From Pyxicephalus adspersus (Eukaryota > Chordata > Amphibia > Anura > Pyxicephalidae): DNA of 64,000 bases. The DNA lies in the NCBI RefSeq assembly GCF_032062135.1, contig NC_092861.1, forward strand, positions 114,477,565 to 114,541,564, in the 5' to 3' direction. This document shows, in pieces, positions 45,401-57,400 of the stretch. The notes under the pieces are model-generated. The model was not told the origin of the DNA. It searched no databases and saw nothing but the letters and a program-made list of their open reading frames with translations. Position numbers and translations under genes: made by a program. The first letter of the stretch is position 1. Each line of letters starts with the position of its first letter.

Positions 45401-48400
45401 CACTGGCACAGTATTGTATATAAAAGTCTGGTTTATGTCTGTTCTGGGATTGTACTTGTCTGAAGTGGAGGAGAGGTACATACAGGCAGTCGACATTCCT
45501 TTTTGCCCTTACTGGGGAAAAAGATTGTAAGAAGACCATGATATTGGAGAAATTATTTTCTCCAGTTTTATTGGAACTCTTGTACTTTGTTAATTTTCTG
45601 ACTGTGGAGGGTAGTTCTGCTTATGTCTTCATCAATATGTATCATAAGTTTTTAGAGAATACTTTCTGAAATTTCTGGAAATGAGACCTCTGTTGGAAAA
45701 AAAAATGGAATTGATTTTTTGACTAGCAGACTCAACGAGACGTGACTGAATTTTCTGTTTGTTTAGAGTGCAGTTATAAATGAGTCTAGTTGAGCTAACT
45801 GTCCTAATGTGTTGGTTCTTTTGCTTTTAGGATAGTTCATCTGGGAATGTGTCTGATGGAGAAAATGCACAGGATGCCCAAGACGAATCTCTTCCGGCAA
45901 AACCAAAAGCGAAAGAAAAATCCACCCCCAAAAAGGAGAGCACCAAACGTTCTGTAGGGTCCAAATCCAGCACTGGGTACAAGGTAGAAGACAAAAGTCC
46001 ATGAGTCGGCTTCTTTAATGACCAGCCTTTTTTCCCCTCCAATGCTCTTGCTTTTTCACATTTCAATTTTTCTTTTACATTTCTTCAATTTTTTGATCTT
46101 CTTTTTCCCAGTTTGAATTGACTTTTCCCCTTGTCTTGTAATTGATTTAATTTTTTTTCTTTTTTTGTACACAAGCATTCTTGCCCACCTGTCATCTGTT
46201 TTTATTCTGTTTTGCTTTTTTTTTTTTTTCTCCCCCTCTGTGCTTTACTTCACTTGGGGCCTTTCAATAACCCTTTCTTTGGAATAGCTACTGAACTTCT
46301 TTTTGCTGGACCTTCAAAGAAAAAGTCCAGTCCAGGTCTGAATGTCTCCTAATGTATATTTTTGCTGCGGAACATTGTGGTACTAAGGTCTACTCCTGAT
46401 GTTCTTCCAAAAGCAAAAAACACAAAATTGCCCGATACAAATATGATCTAGTAACAATTGTTAGTGAAATATGTACTGGTTTTCATACACCATACTTGTG
46501 TTTTTTTAACACAACAGGTTATAAGGTAGGTTGTCTTCACCATAGTATTCTGTGATATGTCATGCAGGACTGGGAATCTTCTGCTTTGTACTGTACTGAA
46601 CAAATATTTCTATACTGTGCAGCTTCTGTACTGTGGACATCATACAGAAGCTAGGATGCCAAGGGACCTAGGAATTCATGGCTTGCACCTTGTTGATGCA
46701 ATCATATGTCATTTGGTATGATCAATCCTACTGTACATTTTCTGTCCGTGTTTTAGTAGACATCTGCTATTTAAAAAAAAAAACTTGTTCCAATAATACA
46801 AATTTTAATTGACTTCAGGCAGTAGCAAACACTAATATTTTTTAGCTAGGCCATTAATCCCTCAAAATGTGCAATTTAAATTTCAAAAAAACACTCACTA
46901 AAATTATCTTCACAAAAATAGTAATGGTGATGGAGAACTTAACGTTGGTGTTACTCTACATGCTTTGGGCTGACGATCCACTTTGGTGAGCTTGTTATTT
47001 TTTAGTTTCTGATACTTGGCACAAATGCACCTTTAAAATACAAAACTTCCATAGGCTCTTCTACGTCCCACAATATGAAATTTCTGTAGGGAAATATGTC
47101 TATGCTATGTAAGTCTTTGGGCTGGATTCACTTCTGTGCAATGTGATAATAGTACACATTTTACCTTCATGAACAAAGCCGACTTTGTTGCTCCTAATTT
47201 TTACAAACCTTGCCAGCATAATAAAATGTACAGATGAAAGATCTGTGCGTTGTAGTGTGCTGCCTTAAAATTGCATTTGCTATAATGTGAAGCCTTAAGG
47301 CTACAAATAGCAGTTAGATTTTTTTTTTTTTTTAGTTGTAAAGGATCTTTCACAATCCTTTCCAACAACAAAAGACTGAAAGAAGCATGAATGAGCACTG
47401 TACGTACAGCGTCGTTCTGCCCTATGGAGAGGGGAGAACGAGTGAGTGGCACCACACTGCGCTTTTTCCACTTCACTTCCATTGCGGTTTGTTGGTCGTT
47501 CGTGCATCTGCCGGGATGGATCCATGAGTGATGTCGGACAGCCGCTGTACACACATCAGATTCTGGTCTGATACCAGCCCTGAAGCAACAATCGGACACA
47601 AATTATCTGATGTGTGTACGCAGCCTAAGAATTGTAAGTTGAACAGTTGAAACACAAGGTTATAGAGAGTGATTTTGTTTTGTATTGTCCACATTTGTAT
47701 TTTTAAATTGTGCTTTTTCTAGTTACTTTTGTTGGTAAAACAAAATTTTGTTCCGTCCTGTGGCAGGTTACTCCATTTCTATGGAATCCAAGGCTGTTTA
47801 TCCTGCACCTTGGTAAGGGGTTCATGGTAGCTGACAAAGTTAGAAAAGTACTAGGAAAACCTATCGTACCTTGTACTATTAGGAGCCAATCTATAGTTTT
47901 TAAAGGTTGTCTCCACCTTTTTTGTTTTATTTATTGACTGTGCAACACTCTCACTTCTATTGTTTTTACTACATCCTTTAAATTTAAAATTGTATTGTTT
48001 AATTTATCATAGATGTTTATTTTCACCTTAGTTATGGTAATAAAACAGAGACTGTATTGTTAGGAGGTTGAGGCTTTTTTTCCCCCCATTAAATCTGAGA
48101 ATGCAAGTGGCCATAGATAATAGGATATTTTTGGATATGCAAGCATTGTTCGATTGTCTTTAAATGGCTACGAATGAATGTGAACATGAATGTATCTAAC
48201 GTTTGTTTTCAGGGGTAGAGATGCACATAGGCAACTACTTGCACCGCTTTTTATTACCAAAGGCAATTTAATTCACTGTTAGCAAAATGAAGATGAAGTA
48301 TATGTTCATAGAGAATAATGACTGACTACTTCATTTTTAAGTAAAACAAGGCAAAAAGTATAGTACACTGTTGAAAAATACATTCTTGAGTTGTTTCACC

Positions 48401-51400
48401 TGCTAAATGTGTTTTGCCTGATCATCCGGTTGTGAGATTTACACAACCCAATCACAAAGACTGGTGACCTAATTTTTCAATGCTGCAGTTAAACAATACT
48501 ATTTGGATAACTGCTGTCTCCAGCCTGTAAATGGACAGTAAAAGAGGACTGGAATATGAGTCTTCCCATCTCTGTTTTCTTTGGGCATGTTCCTTGTCAG
48601 CAAATATACTGTACATATACAGTACTTTACCTCTCTTTTGTTATGAGTACAGGGTATTACAACAGGCAACACTTTATTATAAATTTTGTGATGTTTTAAT
48701 GACTACATTGCATTATTTAGAGCCAAACAAAATTTCCACTTTTAAAAATGGTTGGGGATCAGGCAGGGACATTATTGGAGAAAGGGACATGCGATGTCAC
48801 TTCTTCAAAAATCATTCTTACCTGCCTTATGGCTCCGTAGAACTAGAATACCCGGCAATCTTGGCCTCCCTTGCTCTTGCTGGGACTGAATGAACTCCTG
48901 CCCACCATTGTGGGAGTTAAGTCACCCCAACCAATCAAGATACCCAAGATTACAAGAAAGAAGATGGTGGTGCCCAAAACGGGGACAGGTGAGTATTGAA
49001 GGGTTCTGCTTTAATGTATTTCTATATCTGAATGGAGGTTACCTTTAAAAAACTTAACTCCAAGCAGATATAATGTATCTGCGTAGTCATTGAAAACAAG
49101 TGGCCCAGAATGCAGAAATGCAGTTAAAACCTTTCATGTATGTATTTTAAATGTGTATAGATTGCAGTAGATTTTAGGCAACATGATGAATTTGATTTGA
49201 CCAGTTTGCAGCCTCCCTATTTAATATAAATTCATGCCCAGCTTTACAAGATGGTTATGGTGTCTGGCGCCACCTGCAACCACACACCTCAGCCAACTGA
49301 GCTTTTTTTTTTTCTAGGTTAAAAATGAATCCTCTTGCGTTTTTCTAGGTAACTGCAGTGCCAATGGAATTAACCTTTCAGTGCAAACTTTGATCCAATA
49401 AGCCTAATTTGTGCTTTTTAATTTTTAAATAAGTTAAGTGTACAACATTCCTGATAATGGGTACTCTGTTACTGTATATAGCATGTTACAATATTGTCAA
49501 TGACCTTTACCTCTACGTTCGGCTATACAGTGTTATTACTTGAGGTTTCCTTATTTTTATATGTAGATCTTTCACACGTAGATTTTGGTGAAACATATTG
49601 TCTGTTCATATATATTAGCTCGGCTGGCTTTATATCTGACTATACATGTGTACAGTTTTCTAGAAATGTTAACTTACTCTATATTGAAACATATCAAGGC
49701 AGCCCAACGAAATTACTATGACACAACTATGTAAACTGTTGGTGGTAGTTTGCATTTTGTCCAAATGTTTTGGAATTCAAAAGCTAGTTAGGTGGTTGAT
49801 TTTGCTAGACAATTGCCCTGAGTTCAAGCAGTATTAGTCCAGTATATATATGTGGGAGAGGAGGATCACAATGTGTTCTCTAACAGATGTGCTATAAGGG
49901 CAAAAGGCACCAGTTGTTTTACTCAAATAGGCTAGAAGCACCCAAAAATATTTTAAGAATCCTTTTAAGGAAGTCTTCCAAAAGCATTCCTAATTGTGGA
50001 TGGCCATTTTCCCCATTGCACTAGGTAGTGTTTAGAACCCCATGCTGAGTTATTGATACTGTACATATTGTTAGGGAGGTTTCACCTTACTACATGTCCT
50101 AAAATTTGGATGCATTCAATACCTTCTCACATGAGGAAGGTTTAGAACTCCATTCAGTGCTATTTCACAGGGATCACAAGCAGCATTAAAAACATAACAG
50201 TTCTAACCTTAACCTTGTATTATCCTGCACTAAAAACATTTTGGCTGTATTTCCACAGGGGAACCTGTCACAAGAGAAACGTAGGCTAGCATTGCAAGTT
50301 CTCATTGCCTATTATGCATCTTACATTGTTTTATAGACATGTACCTAGTACACAGAAAAGGACTGACTTTCTCTGGTTTTTTATTTTTTTCCCCTCATCA
50401 TACTTGTTCAGGTCAGTAATTAAGAAAGCATTTAAAGAGATGCTGTCACTTTGTTCAATCAGGGTAAAGAGGCTTACCAGATCCTCAGATACCTTTTCAT
50501 CCCTATCACAGCTCCTTACTCTTTTGCATCTGGCAGTGATGATTTTGGGTATGTTAGTGGCCTGGCTGTAATTCTGCCTAAGGTTGTATACACACATTCA
50601 ATAATTGTTGTAGGAAAGGATTTTTCTTGATCCTTTCCAATGACAAAAGATTGAACGATCGCTAAACATACAGCGCGGTTCTGCTCTATGTAGAGAGGAG
50701 GGGGAGAATGACTGAGCGGCACTACGCTGAGCTCTCTCCCCTTCACTTTCATCTCAATTCTTCGTGGATCCACCAGGACGGATCAACGAACAACGCCGGA
50801 CGAGCGCTGTACGCACTCCAGATTCTCGTCCGATACTAGAGTCGATTATTGGATGAGAATCATCTGATGTGTGTACGTAGTTTAAGATGTCGGCCACCAT
50901 ATTTCTCTCATGAAAGGTTCTTTTTTAAATGTAGCCAATGTTGTGTTAAATACTACCAAACAGGTACATTAGTTGACAGATTAACATGTAATAAACGTAC
51001 AACTTTTTTGTATGGTTTAAGTTTTGCCATTTTTGCATTTTCTCATTTTGAACCAGAGATCAGTATTGTGCAGACCGCCTATCCGTTAGCAAAGTAAGCC
51101 AAAGGTTCCTTCAGATAAATATATTCTACAGAGATGATAGATTTTTAGATGTGTAAATAGAGTGTGTAAACGGGAAGTTTGTTTGTGAAATGTATTGTGA
51201 CTTTTAATACAATTATATTTATTTTGTAGATGTAGACGTGAATATTTCACATTTATGTCTGTTTTATTGTATATAAGAGGCTTACCATGCTTTATTTTTA
51301 AATAAATGGCAAAAATGTCATATTAAAGTTTCTGTCATCCTTTAAATATGTATGGACTAGTATATGTGCTGTTTATTAGCTGCTATGAAATATCTCTGCA

Positions 51401-54400
51401 TACCCTAATGCAGTGTTTCTCAACCAGGGTTCATGCAGAGGTTGCTAGGGGTTTCTTGAGCCAATTTGTGCACTTCAGGTCAGTTCAAGTAACACCAGTG
51501 ATCTTTTTAGCTATTCGTAAGGGTGATATCCTTCCCACTGTCCAGCAATATAACATGCATTCTTCCTACTGACCACCATGATAGTGTACTGTGAGCTGTG
51601 GCTAAAGTAATTTTAGTAGGGGTTACCTGAAAGTTATTTCAAAGCATTCCCTCATTTTTAAAAAGGTAGAGAAAGGCTGCCTTAAGGCATCAGTCACTCT
51701 ATGCAGTGACCTGCACCTCACATAGTGTGCAATATGCAAGGACATCAGGTATTGCACAGAAAGCATTGTCTGAGGTTCTCACATTATGTGATATTTTTAG
51801 TGCATTGCTACGATGTGCTGCTGCATGCATTTTTACCTGTGTGAAGCTCCATTCAGAGTGAATGGGGTCAGAATCACAACTGACTGTTGCAGTAATAACG
51901 CACATTCTTGTTTTGTAAAAAGAGGTATAAAAGGTTAAGCACATTACATTAAATTGTACGGGGTTTGAAGTGAGAAGGTTAAAATTAACAGCTTTTTTTT
52001 CTAGGCACTTCAATGACAAGATGTTTTCATTATTCCAAGCTCTGCTCCCCTGCCATGTGCAGTATGAAAGGAATTCCTGCTGCTGAATTCTGTATATTTT
52101 GCATTATGCAAACATTTAGTTAACCTGTCTGTATATTTCCTTGCTATCTCCTTTCATCGGTGTGCTTATTAAATGTTCTTAGTTGTTGTGTAAGCAATGT
52201 GCTGACTACTAGGAGGAGTTAAACAAATAATCAAATGCCCTGATGAGTAGGTATAAGTGTAAAGCAGCGAGCATTTTTAGGTAGAGTGGCTGCTTTATCG
52301 TTCACAGGTTTCTAGGCAGAAGGTCTAAAACTCTCTATATGTTCCTGGGCTCCTCAGTCTTTAGCCTGCTTGCCTGGGGATACTAGTTTTTGAGCATAAA
52401 TTAAATAATAATTTTCAGTGGGTATAGAAAAGAATCATGATGATCTACATTTTTAATCAAGTTTAGGTTTTGGCTCTGACTACCCCACAAAGGGACATTC
52501 ATTTGTTTTCCCTTTAGCCACTATGTGGTCAATTTTGTTGTATGTTTCAGGTCATTGTCATGTTGAAAAGGGAACATTCTTCCCATTGACAACTTTGTCA
52601 GATGGCAGCATGTTTTCCTCTACTATTTGATTACATTTCACCATTTTTTTCTTCTATCCTGACAAATGCTCCTGTTCCTGCTGCAGGGACCCCCAGGATG
52701 CTAGCACCACTATTCCTTACTATAGGTATGATGTTCTTTGAGGCCAAATATTCCATTTGGCCTCAGAATCTTTAAGGTGTGTTTTGGCAAAGCTGAATTG
52801 AAAGTTGGTGTTGCCTTTCCCGAGGTGTGGCCTTTTTTTTCCTGCAACCCTTTTTTATATTGTCAAATGCATAGGATGGCCACTCTTTTCCATTTGTTCC
52901 TGTAACTTCTTCAAAATTCCAGTAGGTCTCCTGGCAACCTTTCTGACCAGTTTCCTTCCCAACTTTCTATCCTGTTTGGAGGGAAGACCTGATCCATGGA
53001 CAGTCCTAGTAATACCAAACACTTTCCACTATCAAATTATAAACTTTACCATACTTCCTAATAAGGGCTTTGAATTTTTTTGTTTAAATCCCTCTCTTGC
53101 CTGACCACAACTTTATCCCTTAAATCTTTTGGCAGTGCCTTGCCACCCATAGTCAATTGTTTGCTTTCAGTTGCACTACCAAGCCTTGCATTGCTTTAGG
53201 AATAGCTGTTTGTATGTTGAAGTAATCTAAATGATTTGGTAGCTCACAGAAACCAATTGCATAGCTTGGTGTGTAATGGTCATTAGTTAATCTACAAAAA
53301 ATGTTTTAGGGAGTGATCCTTCTCTCTGTCTCAGTGATTGTGTTTTAGTTTTTTAAACTGTTATTACATCTTTCACTTGGCTGCTATAAGCAGCATTTAG
53401 CAATTATAGCTGGAAAACCTTTTTTTTTTCCATGCGCCTTCATTTTGGGCTGCAAGGCAACAAAACGTGAATACTTTGAAAGGGTGATTGTTTTCTATGC
53501 CCACTATATAAAAATGTGCTAAATTGTAATACTTTAGGTGTCCCCCAGGTCCATTTTTCATCTAAAATTCATTGAGAAAAATGTGTGAGAACATGGGATT
53601 AAATAAACCCGTGTTTGGGTGAACTGTGAAGAAAAGCCCAAAAATACATGAATGCCAAAAATACAGATTCTATATCCGCCCATTCTACAGAGGCAGAGTT
53701 TTTCTATGTTGTAGTATAGAATGAAGAGCAGAATCTTAGATCTCACATTTTGTGTTACATGCATTACAATAATGTTCTCCTGTTACTTACCATGCCTCTA
53801 AACTGGTTTTATTTTCTTTACCTTAAAGACTTTGCACCATAGACTTTAATATGAAATGATGAAGTCCTTTACCTTTTTTTTTACGTGTTCATTTTTTACT
53901 GATTTTATATTAAAATGTTTATGGCAAAAAATGTCCTCACAGACAAGATAAACTTAGTCTTTGCTATAAAAGCAACTCTGGGCTTTGAAATGCTTATGAG
54001 GTTTCTTGTGTTATTGTGTTATCTGTACCAAATAACCTGATTTCCACAGCTAATAGTCAATGCAGTTGTCAATATCTGTATTTAATGGTACAGCAAACAT
54101 GGACACTAAAAGGTGGTTTTTATGTAATGTTTTGGTTTATGTATCTATGTTTTAGTTTTTATGAAATTCTTGTCAGCCTTTCTAGAGCTGCATGTTGGAA
54201 TGAATTCTGGGCCCCACACACTGGGTTTCCTAAGACATGACATTACTGCCCTTTTCTACCCTTCTAGCCAAAGTCCATCTCCAATGCTGTTTGTGGAATT
54301 TGTCTGAAGGGTAAAGACGTCAACAAGAAGGGGAGAGCAGAGAAGCTTATACACTGTTCCCAGTGCGAAAATAGTGGTAAGTGTAAACCGTAATAATGGA

Positions 54401-57400
54401 TTTTTTCTGACATTCTTTTACATTCTTTAATTGGTAACTATATCATTAAAAGTTGTGTTTTGTTGTTTTGTTTATACCTCTTGGTGCTGCTAACTTGTCT
54501 ATCTGACTGTTAGTACTTGGCATTGTTCTCAGTTTTTACTCTTGACCACAGAACACCCCAATGTTATGGAGATGAGATAATGTTCTGTGGTTTTAATAGA
54601 CTGCACCCCAACCCCCTCCCAGATTACTATATTGCTCTTTAATTCGTAAAGTACGGTAGGGGAGCAATCCCCCTTAGGACAGGAAGTATGTTAGTGGCAG
54701 GACTACCAGGTGTAAGTCTGAAAAAAAACAACAAATGCAGCCACATCATCCAAAGACTGGTAGTTTGCAATATAATACATTTTTGTTCTTCAGGCACATC
54801 TAGATTTATTCTTTGTATTATTGGACGATTTGTTTTTAAAGCACTGAAATTTTTCATTTTGAATAGTTTGAGGAGGTTGGAACCTTACAGATTATTGTGG
54901 TGGGGGTGCATGTCCCCATTTCTGACAGACTCTGTTGGTATCCTGTGGACACAAAGTGAGGATAGATCAGGTATTAAGGCTTCTTCCCACTGTAGGGGTG
55001 TATGTGTTTACTAATGCATGTACATTACTATGCATTTTGCACGGCCTAAATATTCTCCCCCTATTGTCAGTGAACAAAGGGCACCTTGGGTTCTACTAAT
55101 CACTAAATGATAGGGCATTCAACCCTCCCAGCACTTTTCGCTAGCAGTCCAGCTTTTATCAGACAGCCATTCAAGCTGGACTTTGTGCACAACACAGGAG
55201 AATCTATTGGTGAGAAAAGGCATTCTGTGGTGTCAGCTCAGTTTGCTGAGGATCTGAATTTTACTTTGTATCTTTTTGGTACTCTGTATCTCTACTACCT
55301 ATTTTCTGCAGTCAGAACTGACAGGTTGCTGTCTCCATTTTAATTAACAAGTGATCTGACCGTCTGAAGTAAACATTTAAGTTGGTCAGAGATAAAAAAG
55401 AAAAAAAACAACCAAGTAAATTGAATACTCCTTCCCTTATCTTTTTTTCTGTCCAACAAAATGCTGTGTACACATAAAAAAAAAAAAGGTCAGCTGCAGA
55501 TTCTTAGCCTTTGTTCCCAGTAAGCCCGCTGTCACCTGTTGAAGGATAGTAAGGCATGCTCATGCACTGATTTTGTAGTATGTGAAAGCAGCACATTGTT
55601 TTAGCCTTTTCTAGGAAGCATACAATTTAAGGGTAATATGTATTCTGATCATTCAGATGTAAGCGTAAATATTTTCTCTTTCCATGTTCATCCAGTAATA
55701 GAAGTTCTGGATTGTTTCATGCTTCTGGGTTGTACATATTTTGCAAATTTATTTTTTATATTTCATGTTTATACAAAAAACTGAACAAGTCACTGTAGTG
55801 TTTTATCTACCTTAATCACTATGATGTTCACAGTGGGCCATATATTTATTATGAAAGATTTGGAAAAAAAAGCTTCAAAGGCTGCTCTAGCAGGTGATAT
55901 GAGGAGACTGAAAGAAAGCAGCATCTACCGTGCTCTCCCCTATAATGGCCAATCCTAAACAACTTCAAACGTTTTGCTATTATATGTGATGTGGCTGCAT
56001 ATAAAACATCTCCAAGACTGCAATGAGTAATAACGTTTGCTGTATCTGGTTTGCTGTATCTTTCTAGGTCATCCTTCATGCCTGGATATGACGCCAGAAT
56101 TAGTTGCAGTAATAAAAAAATACCCCTGGCAATGTATGGAGTGCAAAACGTGTATCATATGTAGCCAGCCTCACCATGAAGAGGAAATGATGTTTTGTGA
56201 CCACTGTGACCGTGGCTATCATACTTTCTGTGTCGGGCTTGGTGTTCTTCCATCAGGTATGTTTGCCAGCACTAAATCATGCAAAGCATTGTACATGGCT
56301 TTTTTGCAGATAAACATTGTAGCATGCACAGGATACATGGAAACATGATGTGAATCTGTATTCAGACATGCAGTCTGCAGAAAATATTCTGCATGGTTAG
56401 ATGCCTAAATGCAAGTTCACCTTCGGTATAGGTCAGGTGTGGGCATTTAATTTACCTGGGAAGAGATTGCTATCAGAATGCTTTTGGAGCTAGTTTGGTG
56501 GCACAAAGGGGATACACTCGGCTTCCGGCAGTGGTTTTAGAAGGGGAAGATATATTATTACTGTACACCTTCTAAGGAATCCAACAATAGAGAAGAACAT
56601 TACTGGCGAGAAACTCCATACATGCCTTTGATCACCGCTTGTGGAATTTTGAACCTGAAGCATTTTTGGTGGTAGTACCAGAATAGGTCAAATAGGACCT
56701 GATCCAGCTGTCATATACCTCATCTATAACAGATCAGCAATAATAATATATTGTTTTGTCTTTATACATTATTACGATCTATACAGTAACATTATTATTT
56801 TACAGTATGAGCCCAACTGCTCCCCGACCTCATCCATAATTCCACCCACAGACCTCATAGTAGGCAGTTAACTGCAAAGGCCACCACCTTCATGTGTATT
56901 AGGTTATCTGCTCCAGTGAGCTGCAGCATATGGCTTGTGTGTCTTATTCTCTATAAGCTTTTAAGCTTTTCCTTGCTGGTATGTCCATAGAGACATTAGT
57001 GTACATATGCAGAACACAATGCTTGCTGGTGAACATAGTAGAACTGTTTAGGCCATAGGCTGCAGCCTGTGCTGGCTTAAAGTGTCCACAATTTAGAGGT
57101 TATTGGTTAGAACTACAGATGTCACAGTATAGATGAAGGAGGGGGGAGGTGATCATGTCCATATGCTTTTTTAATAAAGACGATTTGTATAGGGCCAACA
57201 TTTTATGCAGCACTGTACATTAAATAGGGGTTGCAAATGACAGACAGATACAAACAGTGACATATGAGGAGATGACCCTGCCCAGAAGATCTTACAATCT
57301 AGGAGGTAGGGAAGTAACACACAATAGGAGGTGAGATATGTAAAAGAATTAGTGATGGTTTTAAAAGACAGAAGAAGATGGGTAGGGAAGTTTGAAAGAA

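Noticed and set aside
52805..53104. Plus-strand ORF of 99 codons in PHF10 intron 9
   Set aside because: Lies inside the Tc1-like remnant, antisense to its transposase.
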